DNA of 64,000 nucleotides from Roseibium aggregatum IAM 12614 (GTDB taxonomy: Bacteria; Pseudomonadota; Alphaproteobacteria; Rhizobiales; Stappiaceae). The DNA is taken from positions 1-64,000 of the forward strand of contig NZ_AAUW01000014.1 of the NCBI RefSeq assembly GCF_000168975.1. Direction: 5' to 3'. Below are positions 18,271 through 27,484 of this stretch, piece after piece. Below the pieces are notes generated by a model that was not told where the DNA came from, ran no database searches, and saw nothing but the letters and a program-made list of their open reading frames with translations. Numbering within the stretch: position 1 is the first letter of the stretch; every line of letters starts with the position of its first letter. The position numbers were made by a program, and so were the translations under genes.

Positions 18271-18999
18271 TTACTCTGCGGATTCGGTCGCGACCAGCTT
18301 CCAGTTCGGATCGCGGGACGTGGTGTCCCGGGCAAACGTCCAGATGTCGATCACTTCGCTCACCTTGGCCGGGTCGCCGTCGACCACTTCGCCGTTCTTG
18401 TCGCGCGTGGCGGAAATAAGCTGGCTGTGGATTTTCACGGTCACCTGGGCGGTCGAGTTCTTCAGCGCGGCTTCCACGATTTCGGCCTTGTCGATGCCGA
18501 CAAAGGTCGATTCGATGGTTTCACCGCGTTTTTCGCGCTCGTCGATGGCCGCAACAAAACCTTCGTAGACCTCACGCGACAGAAGGTTTTTCAGGGCCTT
18601 CTTGTCACCGTCCGCAAAGGCCATCACGATCATCTCATAGGCGGCCCGCGCACCTTCCAGGAAAGGTTCCGGCTCGAAGCTGCGGTCGACGGAGAGGATT
18701 TGCTTCAAAGCACTGTTTAAAGCGGAGCCTGCCGGAGCAACCTTGTCGATCACGACGTCGCCGCCACGGCCGGTGTCTTCGACAGTCTCGGCGTCCTGCA
18801 TCGGCTGGTTCGGCAACGGGATGACATTATCCTGATCGTTGCCGTTTTTGCGATCGCGCTGCTGATCGGGTTTGGAATAGGGGTCGAATGGCGGGCGTTC
18901 ATTGCCGGTGCGTTTGCCCAGCACGGATCGCAGTCTGAACAGAATGAAAACCGCAAGTCCCATCAGGAGGAGGTTCAACGGGTCAAAAATCTCGTTCAT
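18271..18999 (-). CDS. Tim44-domain protein (TimA-like)
   Basis: A 242-residue protein with one N-terminal membrane helix (about 8-23), a charged Asn/Asp/Pro-rich linker (30-85), and a C-terminal Tim44 domain starting near LNSALKQILSVDRSF. The latter is the fold of the mitochondrial import protein Tim44. Bacterial versions are inner-membrane proteins of poorly defined role, probably scaffolds or lipid-binding. It leads a four-gene minus-strand operon and is divergent from fxsA, a conserved alphaproteobacterial arrangement. Confidence 0.9.
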   Translation of the reverse strand: MNEIFDPLNLLLMGLAVFILFRLRSVLGKRTGNERPPFDPYSKPDQQRDRKNGNDQDNVIPLPNQPMQDAETVEDTGRGGDVVIDKVAPAGSALNSALKQILSVDRSFEPEPFLEGARAAYEMIVMAFADGDKKALKNLLSREVYEGFVAAIDEREKRGETIESTFVGIDKAEIVEAALKNSTAQVTVKIHSQLISATRDKNGEVVDGDPAKVSEVIDIWTFARDTTSRDPNWKLVATESAE

Positions 19000-19237
19000 C
19001 GTAACTTCCGGTTACCCTTTTTGAGGCCCTAGAGCCGCCCGCTCTAACTGCCAGGTGAGAGCAGCCTCGTACACAAGGCCTGTCTGCTTCCTATTTAGGG
19101 GGTCCTTGAACCAGCATCCAGACCCAAGAGCAAGACTGAATCTTTCCATTCATAGGCATTTCGTGACTGCCTGCTCGCATTTTCGCGAGTGAATGTCTAC
19201 CTTAGGTCAGAATAGCTTATCAGACGTTGGAGCTCCC

Positions 19238-19750
19238 GTGGGACTTTATATCATTGCCGCAATCCTTCTTCTGCCCCTGATCGAAATTGCGATGTTCATC
19301 TGGGTGGGAGGCATGATCGGCGTTTTTCCGACAATCCTGCTGACGGTGATCACCGCCCTGGCCGGGACATTGATGCTGCGCCAGCAGGGTCTGTCGTTGC
19401 TGATGCGCATGCAGAAGGAACTGGATGCAGGCCGCACACCCGGAAACGAAGTGATGCAGGGCGCAATGATTGTTCTGGCCAGCATTCTTCTGCTGATACC
19501 GGGCTTTGTGACCGATGCCATCGGTTTGCTGCTGTTCATTCCTCCGGTCCGCGAAGCGTTGGCGCGGTTCATTATCGCGCGCTCGAACGTGGTCATCGTC
19601 GAGGGCGGCAGCGGCATGCGCCGTCCCGATGACGGCGTCGTCGATCTGGATGAAGCCGACTGGAGCGAAAAAAGCAGCGGCACCGGCAGCGGTTCCGGCC
19701 AGCCGAAGCTCAGCCCGTGGCAGGACGGGTCGGACAACGCCAAGCCCTGA
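19238..19750 (+). CDS. fxsA: FxsA family membrane protein
   Basis: A 170-residue cytoplasmic-membrane protein of the FxsA family. The core is GLYIIAAILLLPLIEIAMFIWVG with two further membrane segments (VFPTILLTVITALAGTLML and AMIVLASILLLIPGFVTDAIG) and the family block IPPVREALARF. In E. coli, extra copies suppress F-exclusion of phage T7. I choose the GTG at 19238 because GGAG is 5 bp upstream and FxsA normally begins directly with the hydrophobic segment; an ATG at 19193 would add 15 residues without a good ribosome site. The tail is Ser/Gly-rich and cytosolic. Confidence 0.88.
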   Translation: MGLYIIAAILLLPLIEIAMFIWVGGMIGVFPTILLTVITALAGTLMLRQQGLSLLMRMQKELDAGRTPGNEVMQGAMIVLASILLLIPGFVTDAIGLLLFIPPVREALARFIIARSNVVIVEGGSGMRRPDDGVVDLDEADWSEKSSGTGSGSGQPKLSPWQDGSDNAKP

Positions 19751-19892
19751 TTGCGAGAAGCGGTCACTAAAACGTGACCGTTGGTGTATGCGTAAAATTT
19801 ACCAGTCATGGTCAAGTCTGGCTTCAAATTTGTCGTGAAACCGGCCCTGCGCCGGCCCTAAGCCAGACTAAAGCGGAGCTCGCAGCCGAAGA

Positions 19893-20924
19893 ATGAGCGC
19901 AAGGCGCGTAGATTGGGTGGATACCGCAAAGGGCATCTGCATCATCTTCGTCGTGATGATGCATTCGGTGCTCGGTGTCGAAGCCGCTGCCGGCCAGACC
20001 GGCTGGATGCACGTCGTCGTTGCCTTTGCGGCGCCCTTCCGCATGCCGGATTTCTTTCTGATTTCCGGTCTGTTCCTGTCCAACGTCATTACCCGTGACT
20101 GGAAACTCTATCTGGACCGCAAGGTCGTCCACTTTGCCTATTTCTACGTTTTGTGGATGACGATCCAGTTTCTGGTCAAAGCGCCTGTCTTCATCGAGGA
20201 AACCAGCCTCAGGGCTACCGTTGAGCTTTATTTCCTGAGCTTCATCGAGCCTTTCGGCACCCTGTGGTTCATCTACATGCTGCCGATCTTCTTCGTCGTG
20301 TCGAAAGCGGCGCATGACAAGGGCGTGCCCTGGCAACTGGTTCTGGCCGTAGGTGCGCTTCTGCAGATCGCCCCCATCCACACCGGCTGGCTCCTGGTGG
20401 ATGAATTCGCGGCCCGCTTTGTCTTTTTCTATGCAGGCTTTGTCTTTGCACCGCAGATCTTCGCCCTGGCCGGCTGGGCACGGGAGCGAATCGGCGTCAG
20501 TCTCGGCTATCTGCTGGTCTGGGGCCTTGTGAACGGCACACTGGTTTATGTCGGCTGGTCGCATCTGCCGGGCATTGCGCTTGCTCTGGGCGCGGCCGGT
20601 GCGGGCGCCATCATCCTCACCAGCGCGTTGATCGTGAAATGGGGCCGGCTCGGGCTTCTGCAGCATTTCGGCGAGAACTCGATTGTCATCTATCTCGCCT
20701 TCTTCTTCCCCATGGCCGTGACGCGGGTGATTCTGCTGAAGCTGGGCATTTTCGACATCGGCACCACGTCGCTGATCGTGACGCTGGTGGCGTCGGTCAG
20801 CCCGATGATCCTGTTCTGGCTGATCCGCCGCACGAACATCGGCTGGTTCCTGTTCCGCAGGCCTGCCTGGGCCTATCTCAGCGGTACTTTCAGCGGGAAA
20901 CGTCAGGCACAGGCGGCTGAGTGA
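19893..20924 (+). CDS. Acyltransferase-3 family membrane protein
   Basis: A 343-residue polytopic protein with about ten membrane helices. It starts RRVDWVDTAKGICIIFVVMMH, the family signature in which the Arg and His sit at the membrane face, followed by FRMPDFFLISGLFLS. This family O-acylates sugars, polysaccharides or lipids at the inner membrane; the closest general type is the OpgC/OafA group. No glycan gene cluster surrounds it, so the acceptor is unknown. It lies 142 bp after fxsA and 55 bp before polA on the same strand. Confidence 0.85.
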   Translation: MSARRVDWVDTAKGICIIFVVMMHSVLGVEAAAGQTGWMHVVVAFAAPFRMPDFFLISGLFLSNVITRDWKLYLDRKVVHFAYFYVLWMTIQFLVKAPVFIEETSLRATVELYFLSFIEPFGTLWFIYMLPIFFVVSKAAHDKGVPWQLVLAVGALLQIAPIHTGWLLVDEFAARFVFFYAGFVFAPQIFALAGWARERIGVSLGYLLVWGLVNGTLVYVGWSHLPGIALALGAAGAGAIILTSALIVKWGRLGLLQHFGENSIVIYLAFFFPMAVTRVILLKLGIFDIGTTSLIVTLVASVSPMILFWLIRRTNIGWFLFRRPAWAYLSGTFSGKRQAQAAE

Positions 20925-20979
20925 TCGGCGAGCTTGGAAATTTTAACTTTAGGACTTTTCTCCAGAACGGCCTGCGGGC

Positions 20980-23970
20980 ATGATCCGCGCCATGTCGACG
21001 CAAAGCACCTCTCCCGCCCTCACCGCCGATGACCATCTCATCCTGGTCGACGGGTCCACGTTCATTTTTCGCGCCTATCACGCGCTGCCGCCGCTGACGC
21101 GCAAGCCGGACGGACTGCCGGTCGGGGCGGTTTCGGGCTTCTGCAACATGCTGTGGAAGCTGCTGCAGGAAGGGCTGACACCGGAAGAAGGCGACGAGCC
21201 CACCCATTTCGCGGTGATCTTCGACCATTCCGCCCAGACGTTCCGGAACGAGATCTACCCGGAGTACAAGGCCCACCGGCCGGATCCGCCGGAAGACCTG
21301 GTGCCGCAGTTCGGCCTGATCCGCGAGGCGACCCGGGCCTTTTCGGTCCATTGCATCGAGCAGGAAGGCTTCGAGGCTGACGATCTGATTGCGACCTATG
21401 CGCGCGAAGCTGCCGAACAGGGTGCGCGCGTCACCATTGTTTCGGGCGACAAGGACCTGATGCAGTTGATCGGTCCGAAGGTCGGCATGATCGACACCAT
21501 GAAGAACAAGACCTTCGGCGAAGCCGAGGTGTTCGAGAAATTCGGCGTCGGCCCCGACAAGGTCATCGAGGTGCAGTCGCTGGCCGGCGACAGCGTTGAC
21601 AACGTGCCTGGCGTACCGGGCATCGGCCTGAAGACCGCGGCCCTTTTGATCAACGAATTCGGCGATCTGGAAACACTGCTCGCCAAGGCAGACACGATCA
21701 AGCAGAACAAGCGCCGGGAAAACCTGATCGAATTCGCCGATCAGGCCCGGATTTCCAGGCAGCTTGTGACCCTGAAGCAGGATGTGCCGGTTGAAGTGCC
21801 GGTGGGCGAACTCTCGGTGACCGGTATCGACGGCCCCAAGGCCCTCGGTTTCCTGAAGGCCATGGGCTTTACCACCCTCACCCGGCGTGTTGCCGATGTG
21901 ACGGGGGCCGACATGGACGCGGTCGACGCGGCAGACCTGAAAGTCCCGGGCTGGGACGTTCCGGACCACAAGGGCCGCATCATGGAGCGCCCGGGCGGCG
22001 GCGACAGTGTCGCTGCGGAAGCTGAAAAAAGCCCGGACGACGCGGATCCGGACACTTCCGGCCTGCTGGTGCCCCAGACGGTTGCCGATGCCCGTGCCCA
22101 ATCGATCCGGGCGATCCCGGTCGACAGCAGCGCCTATGAGACAGTCACCAGCCTCGAGCGGCTGAAGGAATGGTGCGACGCGGCCTTTGAAAAGGGCTAC
22201 GTCTCCTTCGATACCGAAACCACGTCACTGGACGCCATGCAGGCCGAGCTTGTCGGCGTCTCGCTGTCCACCGAACCCGGCAAGGCGTGTTATGTGCCGC
22301 TTGGCCATGTCGACGGCGAGGGCGATCTTCTGGGGGGCGGCGGCCTTGTCGAAGGCCAGATCCCGCTGAAAGATGCGCTGGACGTGCTGAAGCCGATGCT
22401 GGAGGACCGTTCGGTCCTCAAGATTGCGCAGAACCTCAAGTACGACTGGCTGGTGATGACCCGCTACGGCATCGACATCACGCCTTTCGACGACACGATG
22501 CTGCTGTCCTACACGGTCGATGCCGGCAAGGGCGGCAACGGCATGGACGAATTGTCCGAGCGCTGGCTCGACCACAAGCCGATCCCGTTCAAGGAAATCT
22601 GTGGCTCCGGCAAGTCGATGATCACCTTCGACAAGGTGGCCATCGACAAGGCGACAGCCTATGCGGCGGAAGATGCCGATGTCACGCTGCGCCTCTGGCT
22701 GATCCTGAAGCCGCGCCTGGCATCCGAGCGCATGGCGACCGTCTACGAGACGCTGGAACGGCCGATGGTGCCGGTGCTGGCGCGCATGGAAAAGCGCGGC
22801 ATTTCGGTCGACCGGCAGATGCTGTCGCGCCTGTCGGGCGAATTTGCGCAAGGGATGGCAGGCAAGGAATCCGAGATTTACGAGCTGGCCGGCGAAAACT
22901 TCAATATCGGCTCGCCCAAGCAGCTTGGCGATATCCTGTTCGGCAAGATGGGGCTACCCGGCGGCAAGAAGACAAAGACCGGCGCCTGGTCGACCTCGGC
23001 GCAGGTTCTGGAGGATCTGGCCGCGGAAGGGCACGAACTGCCTTCGCGGATCGTCTCCTGGCGCCAGCTCTCCAAGCTGAAATCAACCTACACCGACGCC
23101 CTGCCCGGTTACATCAATCCGGAAACGGGCCGCGTGCACACGTCCTACGCGCTGGCAGCCACCACCACGGGGCGCCTGTCCTCGTCAGAGCCGAACCTGC
23201 AGAACATTCCGGTCCGGACCGAGGAAGGCCGCAAGATCCGCAAGGCCTTCATCGCCGAAAAGGGTCACAAGCTGATCTCGGCCGACTACAGCCAGATCGA
23301 GCTTCGTGTCCTGGCGCATATGGCTGATATTCCGCAATTGAAGAAGGCGTTCGACGACGGGCTGGACATTCACGCCATGACGGCAAGTGAAATGTTCGGC
23401 ACGCCAATCGAAGGCATGGACCCGATGGTGCGCCGCCGGGCCAAGGCGATCAACTTCGGCATCATCTACGGCATTTCCGCGTTCGGCCTTGCCAATCAGC
23501 TCGGCATTTCCCGAGGTGAAGCGGGGGATTACATCAAGACCTATTTTGAGCGTTTCCCGGGCATCAAGGACTACATGGAAGCGATCAAGAAGCAGGTTCA
23601 TGCGAACGGCTACGTGACCACGATCTTCGGCCGCAAGGCGCATTATCCTGAAGTGAACACCAAGAACCCGAACATGCGCGCCTTCTATGAGCGCGCCGCC
23701 ATCAACGCGCCGATCCAGGGGTCTGCCGCAGATATCCTGCGCCGGGCGATGGTGCGCATGGAAAATCGGCTGGAAGGCTCAAAGCTGGATGCGCAGATGC
23801 TGCTGCAGGTGCACGACGAACTGATCTTCGAAGTGCCGGATGCCCAGGTGGAAACCACCATTCCGGTGATCAAGGACGTGATGGAAAACGCCTGCGATCC
23901 GGCGCTGAAACTCTCCGTGCCGCTTCAGGTCGACGCCCGCGCCGCCAACAATTGGGACGAGGCGCACTAG
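20980..23970 (+). CDS. polA: DNA polymerase I
   Basis: Full-length PolA, 996 residues. Residues 20-310 are the 5'-3' exonuclease (LILVDGSTFIFRAYHALPP, GDKDLMQL, DNVPGVPGIGLKTA). The 3'-5' exonuclease keeps its metal acids FDTETT (Asp411, Glu413), so proofreading is predicted active. The polymerase domain has motif A SADYSQIELRVLAHM (Asp769), motif B RRRAKAINFGIIYG and motif C QVHDELIFEVP (Asp946). It fills gaps after RNA-primer removal and excision repair. A second ATG four codons downstream is an equally possible start because neither has a strong ribosome site. An acidic linker (about 335-370) separates the exonuclease domains. Confidence 0.97.
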   Translation: MIRAMSTQSTSPALTADDHLILVDGSTFIFRAYHALPPLTRKPDGLPVGAVSGFCNMLWKLLQEGLTPEEGDEPTHFAVIFDHSAQTFRNEIYPEYKAHRPDPPEDLVPQFGLIREATRAFSVHCIEQEGFEADDLIATYAREAAEQGARVTIVSGDKDLMQLIGPKVGMIDTMKNKTFGEAEVFEKFGVGPDKVIEVQSLAGDSVDNVPGVPGIGLKTAALLINEFGDLETLLAKADTIKQNKRRENLIEFADQARISRQLVTLKQDVPVEVPVGELSVTGIDGPKALGFLKAMGFTTLTRRVADVTGADMDAVDAADLKVPGWDVPDHKGRIMERPGGGDSVAAEAEKSPDDADPDTSGLLVPQTVADARAQSIRAIPVDSSAYETVTSLERLKEWCDAAFEKGYVSFDTETTSLDAMQAELVGVSLSTEPGKACYVPLGHVDGEGDLLGGGGLVEGQIPLKDALDVLKPMLEDRSVLKIAQNLKYDWLVMTRYGIDITPFDDTMLLSYTVDAGKGGNGMDELSERWLDHKPIPFKEICGSGKSMITFDKVAIDKATAYAAEDADVTLRLWLILKPRLASERMATVYETLERPMVPVLARMEKRGISVDRQMLSRLSGEFAQGMAGKESEIYELAGENFNIGSPKQLGDILFGKMGLPGGKKTKTGAWSTSAQVLEDLAAEGHELPSRIVSWRQLSKLKSTYTDALPGYINPETGRVHTSYALAATTTGRLSSSEPNLQNIPVRTEEGRKIRKAFIAEKGHKLISADYSQIELRVLAHMADIPQLKKAFDDGLDIHAMTASEMFGTPIEGMDPMVRRRAKAINFGIIYGISAFGLANQLGISRGEAGDYIKTYFERFPGIKDYMEAIKKQVHANGYVTTIFGRKAHYPEVNTKNPNMRAFYERAAINAPIQGSAADILRRAMVRMENRLEGSKLDAQMLLQVHDELIFEVPDAQVETTIPVIKDVMENACDPALKLSVPLQVDARAANNWDEAH

Positions 23971-23976
23971 AGTGTG

Positions 23977-24061
23977 TCGCGTTTAACCGGAAAAATCATG
24001 CATCGCTTTTGAGTCGAAATCACTGATGTCAGACAGCGAAAAGCGCTTCCGATAAACGCGA
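23977..24061. repeat. Inverted repeat after polA (TCGCGTTTA ... TAAACGCGA)
   Basis: TCGCGTTTA with a CCGGAA extension at 23977-23992 pairs with TTCCGATAAACGCGA at 24047-24061 across about 54 bp. It sits between the ends of two convergent genes. It could be a dispersed intergenic element or a weak bidirectional terminator. Confidence 0.5.
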
Positions 24062-24100
24062 TTTGCTCCAGGCGCCTCGATCGCTTCAGGGGAGCAGGCC

Positions 24101-25240
24101 TCAGGCCTGCTGGGCACGGCGCCGGAACAACGGCTGGATCAGTCGGCGGTAGGCGAGTGCAAAGCCCGTGTAGAAAAGAAACACCGACGCCAGCGAGGCC
24201 AGCCCGGCGAGGGTCTGGCCGACAAAGCCGTAGACCTCGCCGGTGTGCAGGAACCTCAGAAATATCCGGGCGCGCCGGCCTGCGGGCTGGTCTTCTGCGC
24301 CGCTGACGCCCAGCACGTCTCCCGAAACCCTGGAGACCGTGTAGGTCGTCTGGCGGGAAAGCTGAATGCCGTTGCCGGTATCCACCGTCACCATCACACG
24401 CGCAGCCCGTCCGTTCGGCAACTTGATCGAAAGGGTCCGCCAGTCGGGTTCTGCCTGTTTCAGTTCGTCTGCAATTGCCTGCAGGCTGACAGGCTCGCCC
24501 TGCGCCCGGTTCTGCCCTTGCGGCGCTGCGCTTGCCGCCTGACCGGTTGCTGCGGGCGAAACCGGTCCGAAGACGGCGGCCACCATGTCGCTGGCCCAGG
24601 GATAGGAAATGACGACGCCGGAGACGACCACCGCGAACAGCGGCACCAGTGCCCAGATGCCGAAGACATGGTGCCAGTTGTAGTCGCGCGCCTTGGCTGT
24701 CGGCAGGTTCCTGCGGAAGAGGAGGTTCTGTTTGACGATCCGCCAGGTCCATTTCTTCGGCCACCACAGATAAAATCCGGAAACCAGAATGAACAGGAAG
24801 CCGAGATTGGCAGCGCCCGTCACGGCGCGGCCGATAGTGCGATTGTCGCCGGAAAGGGCAAACCAGCGGTGCAGCGCGGTCACCGTGCCGAAAAAGGACT
24901 TCGTGCCTTCGGCGGCCGTGTCGATCCGCTCGCCGGTGTAGGGATTGAGCAGGTGGTTTTCGCGGCGGCTTACCGAAAGCGTCACCGGCGCGCCTTCCTG
25001 CCTGGGCAGGACCAGCGAATTGCCGGGTTGGGCGCCATTTGCCAGCGCCGCGCTTGCCAGTTCGTCGGCCGTCATCAACTGCCCGTCGGCGGGCCGTTCG
25101 ACCGCGCGGCTTTCAGCAAAGGAGATGATCTGGCGCTCGTAGGTCAGCAGCACGCCGGTTGCCGACATCAGGAGGATAATCAGACCGAAGGCGACCCCGA
25201 CCACGAGATGCGCCCAGAAAACGATACGTTTGAAAGACAT
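24101..25240 (-). CDS. PepSY-associated TM domain protein
   Basis: A 379-residue protein with four membrane helices: VVGVAFGLIILLMSATGVLLTYE near the start, a second at about 150 (NLGFLFILVSGFYLWW), a third at about 205, and one near the C terminus. Large periplasmic loops carry PepSY-like sequence. WHHVFGIWALVPLF and LHRWF contain conserved histidines. This family often sits beside TonB receptors and is linked to iron-siderophore or heme handling; no receptor is adjacent here. The ATG at 25240 begins directly with MSFKRIVFWAH; frames reading further upstream have no support. Confidence 0.85.
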   Translation of the reverse strand: MSFKRIVFWAHLVVGVAFGLIILLMSATGVLLTYERQIISFAESRAVERPADGQLMTADELASAALANGAQPGNSLVLPRQEGAPVTLSVSRRENHLLNPYTGERIDTAAEGTKSFFGTVTALHRWFALSGDNRTIGRAVTGAANLGFLFILVSGFYLWWPKKWTWRIVKQNLLFRRNLPTAKARDYNWHHVFGIWALVPLFAVVVSGVVISYPWASDMVAAVFGPVSPAATGQAASAAPQGQNRAQGEPVSLQAIADELKQAEPDWRTLSIKLPNGRAARVMVTVDTGNGIQLSRQTTYTVSRVSGDVLGVSGAEDQPAGRRARIFLRFLHTGEVYGFVGQTLAGLASLASVFLFYTGFALAYRRLIQPLFRRRAQQA

Positions 25241-25585
25241 GGTACAACTGCCTTTTTCAGACCGGATGTGACGGTTGCCGGTCCCTCCTATCCCGGCCTT
25301 TAAAGGCGTAGGCCGAAGTGCTCGTAACGTCAAAGGCAACTGCGGGCTGTACGAACTGGAAATTGTATCCAGATGTCCCCGTTGCAGCAAAGCGGGCGGG
25401 GGGTAAAGGCAATCGGCGGCTAAAAATAAAGGAATGTCATGGGCTTGTGGTGAAAGGCGGCCGTTTGATCCGGCGGGACTTATTTCAACCTGCATACAAT
25501 TTGCCGCACCTTCCAATGTCCGGAAAGGGCTGCTGAATTGGCGGCTGCTGGCTGCAGCCTACTGCATTGCCGGGCCGGTGCGAAT
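25241..25585. other. Gene-free gap, nothing recognised
   Basis: This 345-bp stretch lies between the start of the PepSY gene and the end of the nitronate monooxygenase gene. It must hold the PepSY promoter. I see no clear operator, hairpin with a T-run, or credible small gene; the sequence near 25420-25440 is locally A-rich. Confidence 0.5.
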
Positions 25586-26557
25586 TCAATCGAGGACGAA
25601 ACTCGGTGCGCGGGCAAGAAGCGCAGCGGCTTCCCGAACGGTGTCTTCGACAATCCTTGCGGCCGGTAGAACGGTTTTTACAAGATCGAGGGATTCTCCG
25701 GCGATCAGGGCGCGGATGGAATAGTCATCCGGGTCGGCGGCCTCATAGGTTTTCCGGATCTTGTGAGCCGCGCCGGTCAATCCGGCTGGATCTTCCAGCC
25801 AGGGGCGCGAAAAGGCATTCTGGACCACGCGCCCGGTAAATTGTGATGGCCAGTCGAGCCCGCGGGCAACATCAAACACACTGGAGCGGGCTGTGTCGTC
25901 GCCACGTGCCTTCGTCAGGGCTGCCTTGGCTTTGTCTGATCCATTCGCTTCCACGCTCGCCCAGAACCTTGTGCCCATCATGATGCCGTCCGCGCCGAGC
26001 ATCAGGGCAGCGGCAAGGCCGCGTCCGTCCGCCAGACCGCCGGCCGCCAGGACGATCGTCTCCTTGCCGGCGGCATCCCGCACCGCCGGAAGAAGCGCTG
26101 CCAGGCCTCGGTCCATACCGTGACCACCACCTTCCTGCCCTTGCGCGACCAGAACATCGGTTCCGGCCTTAAGGGCCTGTTCGGCCTGATCCAGGCGCTG
26201 CACCTGCCAGATGGTTGGTATTCCGCGCTCCCTGGCGGCTTTGACGATTGGTTCCGCATCTCCGAAGGAAACAAACAGGGCCGCCGGGTTGCGGTCGAGG
26301 ACCTGATCCACAAGGGCCGGTTTTTTCAGAAGGCTCCAGGTGATGACACCAAGGCCGACCCGCTGACCGCCAGCGGCATCGAAGGCTGCGTCGATCCAGT
26401 CCGGGTCGCCGTATCCAGCCCCGATGATGCCGAAGCCACCGGCCCGGCTGACTTCGGCGGCCAGGCGTCCGTCTGAAATCCGGTCCATCGGCGCAAGCAC
26501 CACCGGATGGGAAACGGCAAAGCGGCGGGTGAAGGGCGTGTCGAGCATCTGTTTCAT
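25586..26557 (-). CDS. Nitronate monooxygenase (2-nitropropane dioxygenase-like)
   Basis: A 323-residue FMN-dependent TIM-barrel enzyme. Visible markers are PVVLAPMDRISDGRLA, SRAGGFGIIGAGYG, the FMN/active-site block VAQGQEGGGHGMDRG, AAGGLADGRGLAAAL and GADGIMMGTRFWAS. Such enzymes oxidise alkyl nitronates to carbonyls and nitrite; the family also contains enoyl reductases and NADH:quinone reductases, so substrate is not certain. The gene is divergent from a LysR-type regulator with 75 bp between starts. Confidence 0.88.
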   Translation of the reverse strand: MKQMLDTPFTRRFAVSHPVVLAPMDRISDGRLAAEVSRAGGFGIIGAGYGDPDWIDAAFDAAGGQRVGLGVITWSLLKKPALVDQVLDRNPAALFVSFGDAEPIVKAARERGIPTIWQVQRLDQAEQALKAGTDVLVAQGQEGGGHGMDRGLAALLPAVRDAAGKETIVLAAGGLADGRGLAAALMLGADGIMMGTRFWASVEANGSDKAKAALTKARGDDTARSSVFDVARGLDWPSQFTGRVVQNAFSRPWLEDPAGLTGAAHKIRKTYEAADPDDYSIRALIAGESLDLVKTVLPAARIVEDTVREAAALLARAPSFVLD

Positions 26558-26613
26558 GCAGGCAGGGTGACATGGAAATAAGTGCAGGAAAAACGATTGA
26601 AGAAGGAATTTGA

Positions 26614-26630
26614 TATCTCTAATTTAGATA
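26614..26630. promoter_or_regulatory. T-N11-A LysR-type box between nitronate monooxygenase and lysR
   Basis: TATCT-N7-AGATA is a perfect 5-bp inverted repeat in an AT-rich 17 bp and contains the T-N11-A core. It lies 2 bp before the preferred lysR start, a position suited to autorepression together with control of the divergent gene. Confidence 0.55.
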
Positions 26631-26632
26631 GT

Positions 26633-27472
26633 ATGGATGTCGTTCTTATGAAAACACTGGTGGCAATCAAGGAAACGGGCTCCTTTTCGAGCGCCGCTCG
26701 GGCGCTGAATTGTGTGCAGTCGAATGTCACCTCCCGCATTCGGCGTCTGGAAGAACAATTCGGCCAAAAGGTCTTCCAGCGCAGCAAGGCAGGGGCCCGG
26801 CTGACGGACTTCGGTGAACAGGTTCATGCACACGCGATCGTGCTGTTGCAGCAATTCGCAGCGGCCGAGCGCGACCTACTGGAAGCCGCCGGAGCAGGCG
26901 CGCCGCTCAGGCTCGGATCCATGGAAACGACGGCAGCCGTTCGCCTGCCCGCCCTTCTCAAACGGTTGAGAGACGTGAGCGCCGCACCGCTGTCCCTGAC
27001 GACCGGGCCGACCGCGGAATTGCTGTCGAAAGTGTGGGACCGGAAAATCGATGCGGCCTTCGTCGCCGGACCGGTCGACGCCAGCCGCTTTCGGGCCGTG
27101 CGTGCCTTCAGCGAGCGGCTTGTCTGTACCTATGGGGCGGCCAGTCCGCAGAGCGGGCCCCTGTTGGCCTTCCGCCAGGGCTGCAGCTACCGGGCGGCCG
27201 CACAGGCCTGGCTCGGCAGCATTGGCCAGAGCGACAGGGAAGTAACGGAAATGGGCACGCTGGAGGGGATTCTGGGCTGCGTCGAAGCCGGTCTCGGCTT
27301 CACGGTTGCCCCGGAAAGCGCCGTATTGGGGTTCCGCAATGCCGACCAGTTGACGACGACCCCACTACCGGTGCCTTTCGGCGATGCCCTGACCTATCTG
27401 GTCTGGCGCATTGATCACAAACCGGTCGCAGCGCACAGAAAACTGCTGGAAATCCTGGCGGAACCGGCCTGA
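26633..27472 (+). CDS. LysR-type regulator, divergent from nitronate monooxygenase
   Basis: The 279-residue protein has the winged HTH at its start (VLMKTLVAIKETGSFSSAARALNCVQSNVTSRIRRLEEQFG) and a periplasmic-binding-protein-like effector domain. I prefer the ATG at 26633, which begins as family members do; a GTG at 26582 would add 17 residues and read through the palindrome at 26614-26630. No strong Shine-Dalgarno precedes either. Divergence from the monooxygenase gene and the box between them indicate it controls that gene. Confidence 0.85.
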   Translation: MDVVLMKTLVAIKETGSFSSAARALNCVQSNVTSRIRRLEEQFGQKVFQRSKAGARLTDFGEQVHAHAIVLLQQFAAAERDLLEAAGAGAPLRLGSMETTAAVRLPALLKRLRDVSAAPLSLTTGPTAELLSKVWDRKIDAAFVAGPVDASRFRAVRAFSERLVCTYGAASPQSGPLLAFRQGCSYRAAAQAWLGSIGQSDREVTEMGTLEGILGCVEAGLGFTVAPESAVLGFRNADQLTTTPLPVPFGDALTYLVWRIDHKPVAAHRKLLEILAEPA

Positions 27473-27484
27473 ACCCTCGGGCCG

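Noticed and set aside
19751..19892. secB, which I recall next to fxsA in some rhizobia
   Set aside because: The gap is 142 bp and holds only a short CGGTCAC/GTGACCG hairpin. Absence here is noted, but without a comparison genome it is not worth calling a loss.
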